From the NCBI RefSeq assembly GCF_027587375.1, contig NZ_JAMXIC010000009.1, positions 1-64,000 of the forward strand: 64,000 bases of DNA, written 5' to 3'. Source of the DNA: Arthrobacter sp. B2a2-09. Lineage in GTDB: Bacteria; Actinomycetota; Actinomycetes; Actinomycetales; Micrococcaceae. The notes under the pieces were generated by a model. That model was given only the letters and a program-made list of their open reading frames with translations, was not told the DNA's origin and ran no database searches. The first letter of the stretch is position 1. Each line of letters opens with the position of its first letter. The position numbers and the translations under genes were made by a program. This document shows positions 1-7,956 of the stretch, piece after piece.

Positions 1-70
1 GAACAACGCCATAAAACAACTCACCAGCCTCGGCTACAACGTCACCATCACACCCGTCACCGCAGCCTGA
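1..70 (+). CDS. C-terminal fragment of an unidentified protein, cut by the window edge
   Basis: An open frame beginning at base 2 runs to TGA at 68-70 and encodes about 22 residues ending NVTITPVTAA. The sequence looks like a real protein C-terminus. A short basic/hydrophobic tail of this kind occurs at the end of some transposases, but there are too few residues to say. I see no clear inverted repeat just downstream, so an insertion-sequence assignment is only a guess. Confidence 0.35.
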   Translation, partial: NNAIKQLTSLGYNVTITPVTAA

Positions 71-131
71 CCCACCCCTACTTTCGTATTAGTTGGGCGG
101 GCCACGATCACAGATGGCGTGCTGCCCCACG

Positions 132-144
132 TAGGCTTGTGGGC
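132..144 (+). promoter_or_regulatory. Leaderless -10 box before a short leader ORF
   Basis: TAGGCT at 132-137 is followed by 7 nt and an ATG at 145. This is the -10/start spacing seen before at least ten other genes in this window, and it suggests that transcription begins at or next to the ATG. The -35 was not identified. Confidence 0.45.
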
Positions 145-162
145 ATGAGGTTTTGCAGCTAA
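145..162 (+). CDS. Putative 5-codon leaderless leader peptide (MRFCS) coupled to the YibE/F gene
   Basis: ATG AGG TTT TGC AGC TAA reads M-R-F-C-S-stop. Its TAA (160-162) shares a base with the ATG (162-164) of the next gene in a TAATG overlap, the classical arrangement for translational reinitiation. The ATG lies 7 nt after TAGGCT, so the mRNA could be leaderless. Short leaderless ORFs containing cysteine codons act as cysteine-responsive attenuators in mycobacteria. Here only one Cys codon is present, so a sensing role is speculation; simple coupling is the minimal reading. Confidence 0.4.
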   Translation: MRFCS

Positions 163-1595
163 TGGGTCACGGCCATTCACACGGACACACTGAGCATTTC
201 GAGCCAAGCCCGCAGGCGATCGCGGCACGCAAGCGGGCCAACTGGCTCCTCGTAGCCGTGTTGGCTCCGATTGCCGTGCTCACGATCGTTGCCATGCTGC
301 TCATGTGGCCGTCAGGGAGCAAGGAAGGCATCACCTTCGCGAGCCCGTACGCGGCCGCTCCCGGGGTAACGTTCGATACCGGCAAGATCCAAGCTGTCAC
401 CCAAGAGAGCTGCACGCAAGGGACCCAGGCTCCGGGTGCGAACGGAACGAACCAAAGCGGCGGCACACAGCCCCAGGGATCCCAATGCACCTTCGCGTCC
501 ACGCAACCGGATAACGGTGGCAGCCCCGTGAAAGTGGTCATCAACCCGGATGTCGCCAAGTCCCACGGCGTCAAAGTGGGGGACAGCATCCGCTACCTGA
601 ACCTCTCCCGGGTGCAGGGGGTCGCGGCAGGCAACGGCTCGCCGTCGTACGTCTTCCTGGATTTCGTGCGGAACGTTCCCATGGCCCTTTTGGCGATCCT
701 GTACGCGGTGGTGGTCATTGCCGTCGCGCGCTGGCGCGGCTTCAGGGCGTTGCTTGGACTGGCCGGGGCTTACGTGGTGATGGTCAGCTTCATGCTTCCG
801 GGATTGGTGGAAGGCAAGCCGCCTCTGCTCCTGGCCTTGGTCGGCTCCACGGCCATCATGATGGGGGTGCTCTATTTCGCCCACGGATTCTCGGCCAAGA
901 CCTCCACCGCGCTGCTGGGCACGATCTTCGGCCTCGGCATTACGGCGCTGCTGGCGGCGTGGGCCACGGATGCGGCTAATCTGACCGGGATCGGAAGCAG
1001 CGAGGGCGCCACGCTGGTGAACATGTCGGACAAGATCTCCCTCTCCGGGATCATCCTCTGCGGGCTGATCATCTCCGGGCTCGGAGTCCTCAACGACGTG
1101 ACAATCACCCAGTCCGCGGCGGTGTGGGAACTCTACGAACTGGCGCCGGAGACTGGCGCGCGCAAACTGTTCACCTCGGCCATGAGGATCGGCCGGGACC
1201 ACATCGCCTCCACGGTCTACACCATCGCCTTCGCCTACGCCGGTGCCGCCCTGCCCATCCTGATCATCGTCATGCTGTACGACCGCCCATTGGTTGATGC
1301 CCTCACCAGTGCCGAGTTGTCCGAGGAAGTCATCCGCACGCTGGTGGGCTCCATTGGCCTGGTGCTGGCCATCCCGGTGACCACCTTGATCGCCGTGCTG
1401 GTGGTCAAGGCGACCGGTCCGAGGCGGCTGGCGGCCGCCGACGCCGCGGAATCGGAAACAGCCCACGACGACGGCGACGTCCGTGAGCTTGAAACCGCCG
1501 AGTCCGCCGACGCCTTCGAATCGTTCGACACCGGCGAGCTTGCCGCCGTCGTCATGACCAGGCGGGCACGCAGGGAAGCCGAGCGCGGGCAGTAG
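162..1595 (+). CDS. YibE/F family multi-pass membrane protein
   Basis: A 477-residue protein with a His-rich N-terminus (MGHGHSHGHTEH), one TM segment at about residues 27-48, and an extracytoplasmic domain of about 120 residues. That domain holds a Gly/Thr/Gln-rich loop bounded by two cysteines. About seven further TM segments follow, then an acidic Ala/Glu/Asp-rich cytoplasmic tail. This layout is typical of the YibE/F family, whose function is poorly known; the His-rich start hints at metal binding. The ATG at 162 is preferred over the in-frame TTG at 153 because it overlaps the stop of the leader ORF (TAATG) and has GAGG about 11 nt upstream. It appears monocistronic; the next gene starts 106 bp later behind its own ribosome-binding site. 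Confidence 0.82.
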   Translation: MGHGHSHGHTEHFEPSPQAIAARKRANWLLVAVLAPIAVLTIVAMLLMWPSGSKEGITFASPYAAAPGVTFDTGKIQAVTQESCTQGTQAPGANGTNQSGGTQPQGSQCTFASTQPDNGGSPVKVVINPDVAKSHGVKVGDSIRYLNLSRVQGVAAGNGSPSYVFLDFVRNVPMALLAILYAVVVIAVARWRGFRALLGLAGAYVVMVSFMLPGLVEGKPPLLLALVGSTAIMMGVLYFAHGFSAKTSTALLGTIFGLGITALLAAWATDAANLTGIGSSEGATLVNMSDKISLSGIILCGLIISGLGVLNDVTITQSAAVWELYELAPETGARKLFTSAMRIGRDHIASTVYTIAFAYAGAALPILIIVMLYDRPLVDALTSAELSEEVIRTLVGSIGLVLAIPVTTLIAVLVVKATGPRRLAAADAAESETAHDDGDVRELETAESADAFESFDTGELAAVVMTRRARREAERGQ

Positions 1596-1602
1596 CTTGC
1601 AC

Positions 1603-1633
1603 GTGACATTTGTCATCCCTCATTGGTGACACA
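1603..1633 (+). promoter_or_regulatory. Candidate response-regulator operator upstream of the ABC/TCS operon
   Basis: TGACATTTGTCA at 1604-1615 is a perfect 12-bp palindrome (TGACA-TT-TGTCA). A related half site, GGTGACAC, follows at 1626-1633. It sits 70-100 bp before an operon that encodes its own NarL-type regulator, so autoregulation by that protein is a reasonable inference. Binding has not been shown. Confidence 0.35.
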
Positions 1634-1701
1634 CGCTCCCGGCGCAAGGCGCCGATCAACGCTTTGATGGGTAGTGGAGTAAACCAAAGCCAAGGAGAGT
1701 C

Positions 1702-2640
1702 ATGACAACAGCGAGTGTGCCGGCCGTCCACGCCGCCGGACTGCACAAGAGCTTCGGGAAGGTCCACGCCGTCCGCGGCCTGGACCTGACCGTGCAGCCG
1801 GGGGAGGTGGTGGCGTTCCTCGGCCCCAACGGGGCGGGCAAGACCACCACTATCGACATGATCCTCGGATTGAGCACCCCGGACCAGGGAAGCGTTTCCA
1901 TCTTCGGCCACACCCCCCGGGGAGCCATCGCCCGCGGCCAGGTGGCAGCCGTGATGCAGACCGGCGGCTTGCTGCGGGACATCACCGTCCGCGAGACCGT
2001 GCAGCTCAACGCGGCCATGTTCGATTCCTCCCGCCCCGTGGACGAAGTCCTGGCGCGGGCGGGCATCCTGGAGATCGCCGACCGCAAGGTGGAGAAGTGC
2101 TCCGGCGGCCAGCAGCAGCGGCTGCGCTTCGCCATGGCTCTCGTCTCCGATCCTGGATTGCTCATCCTGGACGAGCCCACCACCGGCATGGATGTCGCGG
2201 GACGACGCGACTTCTGGACCGCCATCCGGACCGACGCCCAGCGCGGACGGACCGTCATCTTCGCCACCCACTACCTCGAGGAAGCCGACGCCTACGCGGA
2301 CAGGATTGTCCTGGTCCGGCAAGGAAGCATCGTCGCGGACGGCACCGCCGCCCAGATCAAGAACCTTGCCTCGGGCCGCACCGTCAAGGCATCGCTTCCG
2401 GCAACAGAGCGCGGGCTGCTGGCCGGGATGCCGCCGGCGGAAAGCGTCGAGTACGACGGCGGTCGCCTCACCGTCCGCACGGGCGACTCGGACGCGGTCG
2501 TGCGCTACTTGCTCAACAACACCGGCGCCCACGACGTCGAGGTGGCGGCCAACAACCTCGAGGAGGCGTTCGTCGCCCTCACCGGAGACGATGCCGTGCC
2601 GGAATCCACGAGCATCACTTTTGAAGGAGACCTCGTATGA
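1702..2640 (+). CDS. ABC exporter ATP-binding subunit (drug/antibiotic type)
   Basis: 312 residues. Walker A is GPNGAGKTTT at 41-50, the signature CSGGQQQR at 133-140, Walker B LLILDEPT at 153-160, and the switch His lies in FATHYLEEADAYAD. The acidic C-terminal extension after about residue 235 resembles the DrrA/CcmA-type exporters that pair with single ABC-2 permeases. AAGGAG (1692-1697) lies 4 nt before the ATG. The stop overlaps the start of the permease gene by 4 bp (ATGA), so the two are translated together. The operon continues into a sensor kinase and response regulator. That arrangement is common for exporters induced by envelope stress or antimicrobials, but the substrate cannot be read from sequence. 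Confidence 0.93.
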   Translation: MTTASVPAVHAAGLHKSFGKVHAVRGLDLTVQPGEVVAFLGPNGAGKTTTIDMILGLSTPDQGSVSIFGHTPRGAIARGQVAAVMQTGGLLRDITVRETVQLNAAMFDSSRPVDEVLARAGILEIADRKVEKCSGGQQQRLRFAMALVSDPGLLILDEPTTGMDVAGRRDFWTAIRTDAQRGRTVIFATHYLEEADAYADRIVLVRQGSIVADGTAAQIKNLASGRTVKASLPATERGLLAGMPPAESVEYDGGRLTVRTGDSDAVVRYLLNNTGAHDVEVAANNLEEAFVALTGDDAVPESTSITFEGDLV

Positions 2641-3413
2641 GCACGGCAACAGTCGTCCAGGACCGGAAACCGTCCGCTGGCGGGGTCAACCGCACGTTCC
2701 TCTGGATCGAGATCAAGAGGATGCTCCGGAACCGCCGGACCATCATTTTCACGGTATTCATGCCGGCAGTTTTCTTTTTCATTTTCGGCCTGTCGAACAA
2801 GGACAAGCTCCTGCCCAACGGGCACAGCTACGGCCAGTACATCCTCATCAGCCTCACGGTCTATGCCGCGATGACCGCCGCTACGGGTGCTGGCAGCCAA
2901 GTGGCAGTGGAACGTGCCCAAGGTTGGAGCCGCCAGCTTCGGCTCACGCCCCTCCTGCCCGGTGCGTATATCGCGGTGAAAGCCATGGCCGCGCTGACGC
3001 TGTCCCTCGTTGCCGTCGTGGCCCAGTTCGTCATCGGTGCCTTGGCAGGTGTCACCATGGATGCCCAGACCTGGCTGACGGCGGGGTTGGTCGCTTGGCT
3101 GGGCTCCCTCGTCTTCGCGGCTCTCGGCTTGTTCGTCGGATACCTCATGCCGAGCCAGAACGTCATGCAGATCCTCGGCCCGGCCCTGGCCATCCTTGCC
3201 ATGCTCGGTGGACTGTTCATGCCGATCGAGATCATGGGGGAGACCTTCGGGAACATCGCCAAGTTCACGCCCGCATACGGGATCGGGCAATTGGCCCGGA
3301 GCCCCATCACCGGCGAGTTCGACTGGGCATGGATCGTCAACGTGGTCATCTGGCTCGTGATCTTCGTGGCAGGGGCAGCAATGGCGTTCCGCCGCGACAC
3401 GAAACGTGTCTGA
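2637..3413 (+). CDS. ABC-2 type exporter permease
   Basis: 258 residues with a cytoplasmic N-terminus followed by about six TM segments (roughly 35-55, 70-88, 118-138, 145-168, 178-195, 232-250), as in ABC2_membrane permeases. The segment ERAQGWSRQLRLTPL after TM2 is the coupling-helix region usual in this family. It would form the membrane channel with the preceding ATPase. It overlaps the ATPase gene by 4 bp and ends 22 bp before the likely kinase start. No accessory domains are visible. Confidence 0.92.
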   Translation: MSTATVVQDRKPSAGGVNRTFLWIEIKRMLRNRRTIIFTVFMPAVFFFIFGLSNKDKLLPNGHSYGQYILISLTVYAAMTAATGAGSQVAVERAQGWSRQLRLTPLLPGAYIAVKAMAALTLSLVAVVAQFVIGALAGVTMDAQTWLTAGLVAWLGSLVFAALGLFVGYLMPSQNVMQILGPALAILAMLGGLFMPIEIMGETFGNIAKFTPAYGIGQLARSPITGEFDWAWIVNVVIWLVIFVAGAAMAFRRDTKRV

Positions 3414-3422
3414 ACCGGCCGC

Positions 3423-3435
3423 TAGGGTAAGCACC
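3423..3435 (+). promoter_or_regulatory. Possible internal leaderless -10 box for the kinase gene
   Basis: TAGGGT at 3423-3428 lies 7 nt before ATG 3436. The spacing matches the other leaderless starts in this window and would let the kinase and regulator be expressed apart from the transporter. Confidence 0.35.
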
Positions 3436-4623
3436 ATGACCAGCAACCCAGGCGGAACCTCCTTCAGGGATGTGCTCACCGGAAACGTGTTCAGCGGCAA
3501 TGTGTTAACCCGCAGCATGTTCCGCGGTTCGATGTTCCGCGGTCCCGGGCCACGAGGCTGGTTCATCGGTGCGGGACTCTCCATCCTGCTCTGGGCTTGG
3601 CCAACGTGGAACATCGTGTGGTCCGTGGACGAGCCGCTGGCCTGGAAAGTGGCGGCTTCGGCGGCCCTGATCGTGTTCTTCGCTGCCTACGCCCTCCTGC
3701 CCCAGATCAGTTGGCGCCTGGGCGTCCGGGCGGGCATCGTGTCCGTCTGTATCCTGCTGGCGCTGAACGGGGTGATCATCCTCCTCATCGGAAGGGAAGC
3801 CTTGTGGACCTGGACGTTCCTCGCCTGCGCCATCGCGATGACGTCCCTGCCGCCGCGCACGGATTTCTTCCTTATCGTCACTCTGTCCCTCGCCTCCTTT
3901 TCCACCCAGCTGGTGACGGGCAACGGGGAGCAGGCCTTGCTCCAGGCAGGGATCATCTTGTCCCTCGGCCTCATGATGTCCGCCTTCGCGCGGCTGATCC
4001 GGCAGACCGCACGCCTCCGGGAAGCGCAGACTGAACTGGCCGACGCAGCCGTCGCCGCCGAGCGCAGCCGCGTGGCCCGGGACATGCACGACATCCTGGG
4101 GCACTCCCTGACGGTCATCGCCGTGAAAGCCGAGTTGGCCGGCAGGATGCTCGACACCGTCCCCGGCGACTACCCTGCCCGGGACCGGGCAGCCGCCGAG
4201 ATCTCCGCGGTGCAGGACCTGGCCCGAGGTGCGCTCGCCGACGTCCGGGCCACGGTGGCCGGTTACCGCGGCGTCAACGTCCTGGCGGAGCTCGCAGTCG
4301 CTAGGACGGCATTGGAATCGGCCGGGATCGACGCCGAGTTGCCGGGAACCGTGGAGCAGGTTCCGGCGCGGCACCGGGAGCTCTTCGGCTGGGTGCTGCG
4401 CGAAGGCGTCACCAACGTGGTTCGGCACTCCGGTGCCGCGCGCTGCCGCGTCCGGTTGACGGCGTCGAGCGTTTTGGTGGAGGACGACGGCGTCGGCCCG
4501 GCCTCCGGGGGCCGCTCCGGGAACGGGCTGGCCGGGATCCGCGAACGCGTGGGTGCCGCCGGGGGAACGGTCAGCATTGGCCCGAGTGACCTGGGAGGGT
4601 TCAGATTGGCGGTTGAGGTATGA
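3436..4623 (+). CDS. Sensor histidine kinase, NarL/DesK-type (HisKA_3)
   Basis: 395 residues from ATG 3436. A GTG at 3406 would add 10 residues but lacks a ribosome-binding site and overlaps the permease stop. A Phe/Arg/Gly-rich N-terminus precedes about five or six TM segments (about 42-190 in this numbering), with little extracellular sequence, so it is an intramembrane-sensing type. The dimerisation motif RDMHDILGHSLT carries the phospho-acceptor His at about residue 218. The HATPase region has LREGVTNVVRHS and GNGLAGIRERV (N and G boxes). It overlaps the response regulator by 4 bp. It probably senses membrane state or a drug and switches on the adjacent exporter. Confidence 0.9.
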   Translation: MTSNPGGTSFRDVLTGNVFSGNVLTRSMFRGSMFRGPGPRGWFIGAGLSILLWAWPTWNIVWSVDEPLAWKVAASAALIVFFAAYALLPQISWRLGVRAGIVSVCILLALNGVIILLIGREALWTWTFLACAIAMTSLPPRTDFFLIVTLSLASFSTQLVTGNGEQALLQAGIILSLGLMMSAFARLIRQTARLREAQTELADAAVAAERSRVARDMHDILGHSLTVIAVKAELAGRMLDTVPGDYPARDRAAAEISAVQDLARGALADVRATVAGYRGVNVLAELAVARTALESAGIDAELPGTVEQVPARHRELFGWVLREGVTNVVRHSGAARCRVRLTASSVLVEDDGVGPASGGRSGNGLAGIRERVGAAGGTVSIGPSDLGGFRLAVEV

Positions 4624-5231
4624 GCATTCGATTGGTGATCGCAGACGACCAGGCGCTGGTGCGCGGAGCACTCGCGGCTTTGCTGGGGCTGGAGCCGGAC
4701 ATCGAGGTGGTCGCCGAACTGGGCGACGGGACAGGGGTGGCGGCCGCCGTCGTCGAGCACTCCGCCGATGTGGCAATGCTCGACGTCGAGATGCCCGGCC
4801 TGGACGGGATCAGCGCGGCAGCGGCCGTGCGGCGGGCCGCGCCGTCGTGCAGGGTCCTCATGGTGACCACTTTCGGGCGGCCCGGCTACCTCAAGCGCGC
4901 CATGCTGGCAGGAGCCTCCGGATTCGTCGTCAAGGACACTCCGGCGCGGCAATTGGCCGAAGCGGTGCGTCGCGTCCACCAGGGGCTCAGGGTGGTGGAC
5001 CCCGTGCTCGCCGCGGAATCCTTGACCGCGGGAGACAGCCCGTTGACCGAACGCGAAGGGGAGGTGCTCAAGGCAGCGTCCGACGGCGGGACGGTGGCCG
5101 ACATCGCGAAGTCGGCAATGCTTTCCGAAGGGACCGTGCGGAACTACCTGTCCGCCGCGATGGCCAAGACCGGCGGCCGGACCCGTGCCGAGGCTGTGCG
5201 GATCGCCGAAGACAACGGCTGGCTGCTCTGA
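4620..5231 (+). CDS. NarL/LuxR-family response regulator
   Basis: 203 residues. The receiver domain has the acidic pair DD at 9-10, phospho-acceptor D55 (VAMLDVEMPGLDG), Thr in MVTTF, and Lys in FVVKDTPA. The C-terminal LuxR helix-turn-helix (about 140-200) reads LTEREGEVLKAASDGGTVADIAKS. The start overlaps the kinase stop (ATGA), so it is the cognate partner. The palindrome at 1604-1615 upstream of the operon is a candidate binding site. It is the last gene of the four-gene operon; the next gene has its own promoter. Confidence 0.93.
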   Translation: MSIRLVIADDQALVRGALAALLGLEPDIEVVAELGDGTGVAAAVVEHSADVAMLDVEMPGLDGISAAAAVRRAAPSCRVLMVTTFGRPGYLKRAMLAGASGFVVKDTPARQLAEAVRRVHQGLRVVDPVLAAESLTAGDSPLTEREGEVLKAASDGGTVADIAKSAMLSEGTVRNYLSAAMAKTGGRTRAEAVRIAEDNGWLL

Positions 5232-5277
5232 GCCCTTGCGCGAGATCGTGGCGTCCAGTCGATTTGCCCCGCTTTGA

Positions 5278-5289
5278 GACAATGGACGG
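5278..5289 (+). promoter_or_regulatory. Leaderless -10 box of dusB
   Basis: GACAAT (5278-5283) is followed by exactly 6 nt and then GTG 5290. There is no Shine-Dalgarno sequence, so a leaderless mRNA is inferred. Confidence 0.45.
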
Positions 5290-6471
5290 GTGACTGTAGT
5301 AGCAACACCCCCTTCGCCCAAGCTCGAACTGCCCCCGCTGCGGCTCGGCCGGATCACCGTGGACACCCCCGTGATCCTTGCCCCGATGGCCGGCATCACC
5401 AACTCGGCCTTCCGTCGGCTGTGCCGTGAATATGGCGGCGGTCTGTACGTCGCGGAGATGGTGACCTCCCGTGCCCTGGTGGAGCGGACCCCGGAATCGT
5501 TGCGCATCATCTCCCACGACGACGACGAAAAGGTCCGTTCCGTGCAGTTGTACGGCGTGGACCCTGTCACGGTGGGCCAGGCCGTGCGCATGCTCGTCGA
5601 AGAAGACCGGGCGGACCACATCGACCTCAACTTCGGCTGTCCCGTGCCCAAGGTCACCCGGCGCGGCGGCGGCTCCGCCCTCCCCTGGAAGATCGACCTC
5701 TTCACCTCCATCGTCCATACCGCTGTCAAGGAAGCCTCCAAGGGCGATATCCCGCTGACCATCAAGATGCGCAAGGGCATTGACGAGGACCACCTCACGT
5801 ACCTCGACGCCGGCCGCATCGCCCGCGATTCCGGCGTTGCCGCCGTCGCGCTCCACGGCCGCACGGCCGCGCAGTTCTACTCCGGCCAGGCCGACTGGTC
5901 CGCCATCGCGCGCCTGCGTGAGGCCCTCCCGGACATTCCCGTCCTGGGCAACGGCGATATCTGGTCCGCCGAAGACGCAGTCCGCATGGTGCGCGAAACC
6001 GGGATCGACGGCGTCGTGGTGGGCCGCGGCTGCCAAGGCCGCCCGTGGCTCTTCGGTGACCTCCAGGCAGCCTTTGAAGGAAGCGATCAGCGCCACCGTC
6101 CGGGCCTGCGCGAAGTAGCCGAGGGCGTCTACCGCCACGCCGAGCTCATGATCGAAACCTTCGGCAACGACGAGTACAAGGCGCTGCGCGAGATCCGCAA
6201 GCACATGGCTTGGTACTTCAAGGGCTACGTGGTGGGTGGGGACCTGCGCGCCAAACTGGCCACCGTGCCCACCCTCGAGGTCCTGCGCGAGCTGTTGGAC
6301 CAGCTGGACATGGACCTGCCGTACCCGGGCATCGACTCGGAGGGCCCGCGCGGACGTGCAGGTTCCCCCAAGAAGCCGGCCTTGCCTAAGGACTGGCTGC
6401 TCAGCCGGCAGATGGACGCGGACCAGACGCGCGATATCGCCGCAGCCGAACTCGACGTCTCGGGCGGCTAA
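5290..6471 (+). CDS. dusB: tRNA-dihydrouridine synthase
   Basis: 393 residues, a normal size for actinobacterial DusB. It reduces uridines in the tRNA D-loop using FMN and NADPH. The TIM-barrel start is APMAGITNSAFRRLC, the catalytic Cys is in LNFGCPVPKV, followed by the RGGGSALPW loop. The FMN phosphate-binding parts are VLGNGDIWS and GVVVGRGCQGRPWLF, and there is a C-terminal helical tRNA-binding domain. The GTG start has no ribosome-binding site but lies 6 nt after a -10-like box. It is followed by dGTPase on the same strand after about 110 bp. Confidence 0.95.
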   Translation: MTVVATPPSPKLELPPLRLGRITVDTPVILAPMAGITNSAFRRLCREYGGGLYVAEMVTSRALVERTPESLRIISHDDDEKVRSVQLYGVDPVTVGQAVRMLVEEDRADHIDLNFGCPVPKVTRRGGGSALPWKIDLFTSIVHTAVKEASKGDIPLTIKMRKGIDEDHLTYLDAGRIARDSGVAAVALHGRTAAQFYSGQADWSAIARLREALPDIPVLGNGDIWSAEDAVRMVRETGIDGVVVGRGCQGRPWLFGDLQAAFEGSDQRHRPGLREVAEGVYRHAELMIETFGNDEYKALREIRKHMAWYFKGYVVGGDLRAKLATVPTLEVLRELLDQLDMDLPYPGIDSEGPRGRAGSPKKPALPKDWLLSRQMDADQTRDIAAAELDVSGG

Positions 6472-6584
6472 AGCGGGGCCTGGGTCGTCGCGTGCACGCG
6501 CACGGCCCGAGTCGTGGAAAACTGGCTGCATAGGCACCGGCTGAAGAGACGCCGGTGCACGGCAAGCGGAGGAGGCAGATACCC

Positions 6585-7895
6585 ATGGGAACTGAAGCGA
6601 TGTCTGCAGCACGCCCGGCCGAAAACGCAACGGGGATTCCAGGCTATGTGGAGGCCGACTCGGCACGCTGGGTCCAGGAACCCCGGAAGAATACCTACCG
6701 CTCGGACTTCGAGAGGGACCGGGCAAGGGTGCTGCATTCGTCAGCCCTCCGGCGGCTCGGAGCCAAGACCCAAGTGGTGGCCCCGGACACTGACGACTTT
6801 GTCCGTACCCGCCTCACGCACAGCCTTGAAGTCGCGCAGGTTGGCCGCGAATTGGGCCGGGCGCTCGGCTGCGATCCGGATGTCGTGGACACGGCGTGCC
6901 TGAGCCACGATCTTGGCCACCCGCCTTTCGGCCACAACGGGGAATCCGCGCTCAACGAGGTAGCCCACGGAATCGGTGGTTTCGAAGGCAACGCCCAGAC
7001 CCTGCGCCTGCTGACCCGGCTTGAACCCAAGGTCCTGACTGCCGACGGCCGGCCCGCGGGCCTGAACCTGACCCGCGCCAGCCTTGACGCGGCGTCCAAA
7101 TACCCGTGGTCCGCCGTCGACGCCCCCGTCATCCACGGACAGCGGAGCAGTAAATTCGGTGCTTATGAGGACGATCTGCCCGTGTTTGCCTGGCTTCGTG
7201 ACGGCGCACCGGGCAACCGCTCCTGCATAGAGGCCCAGGTGATGGACCTGGCCGACGATATTTCGTACTCTGTCCACGACGTGGAGGACGCCATTGTTGC
7301 CGGCCATTTCCAGCTGAAGTGGCTGGACAATCCTGATCACCGGGCCCGCGTGGTGGGGTACACCAAGCAGTGGTACCTGCCCCACAATGATCCCGCTGAA
7401 ATCGATGCCGCCCTGGCACGCCTGGAAGCCACGAGCGTGTGGGTCCGCGAGGCCGATGGAAGCCGCAAGTCGATGGCTGCGCTCAAGGACATGACCAGCC
7501 AGTTGATCGGCCGGTTCTGCCAGAGCGCCTTGGAGACCACGCGCGCCCGCTTCGGCCCGGACCACCTCACCCGCTACGGCGCTGAACTGATGGTCCCGGA
7601 GGAAACGGTCACTGAGATTGCCGCCATGAAGGGCCTTGCCACGACGTTCGTGATCTCCACCGACCATCGGCAGCCCGTCTATGAACGCCAGCGCGAAGTC
7701 CTGCACGCCCTGGTTGGCGTGCTCAACGCGAGCGGGGACCGGCATCTGGAACCGATGTTCGCTGCGGACTGGCGGGACGCCCCCGACGACGGTGCCCGGC
7801 TTCGCGTCGTCATCGACCAGGTGGCGTCCCTGACGGACGCTTCGGCGCTCGCGATGTACGAACGGCTAGTGGGTAGCCTGCCGTCGCTCTGGTAG
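6585..7895 (+). CDS. dgt: Deoxyguanosinetriphosphate triphosphohydrolase-like protein
   Basis: 436 residues. HD-domain enzyme that removes triphosphate from dNTPs. Metal-binding residues are visible as RTRLTHSLEVAQVGR (first His) and CLSHDLGHPPFGHNGE (HD motif), with a further Asp in VMDLADDISYSVHDVEDA. The ATG at 6585 is chosen because GGAGGAGG lies at 6568-6575; an in-frame GTG at 6555 lies upstream of that ribosome-binding site. It sits directly before dnaG, a common actinobacterial order. Confidence 0.93.
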   Translation: MGTEAMSAARPAENATGIPGYVEADSARWVQEPRKNTYRSDFERDRARVLHSSALRRLGAKTQVVAPDTDDFVRTRLTHSLEVAQVGRELGRALGCDPDVVDTACLSHDLGHPPFGHNGESALNEVAHGIGGFEGNAQTLRLLTRLEPKVLTADGRPAGLNLTRASLDAASKYPWSAVDAPVIHGQRSSKFGAYEDDLPVFAWLRDGAPGNRSCIEAQVMDLADDISYSVHDVEDAIVAGHFQLKWLDNPDHRARVVGYTKQWYLPHNDPAEIDAALARLEATSVWVREADGSRKSMAALKDMTSQLIGRFCQSALETTRARFGPDHLTRYGAELMVPEETVTEIAAMKGLATTFVISTDHRQPVYERQREVLHALVGVLNASGDRHLEPMFAADWRDAPDDGARLRVVIDQVASLTDASALAMYERLVGSLPSLW

Positions 7896-7944
7896 ACCCC
7901 CGTCGAGTTGCCGGCCCGCTCAGGGGCTGCCCGCGCGGAGCGAC

Positions 7945-7956
7945 TAGGATGGTGAC
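7945..7956 (+). promoter_or_regulatory. Leaderless -10 box of dnaG
   Basis: TAGGAT (7945-7950), then 6 nt, then GTG 7957. There is no Shine-Dalgarno sequence before the start, so dnaG is probably transcribed as a leaderless mRNA from here. Confidence 0.5.

Noticed and set aside
1..150. Insertion sequence end
   Set aside because: Only about 22 residues of a possible transposase tail are visible and no inverted repeat or target duplication could be seen.
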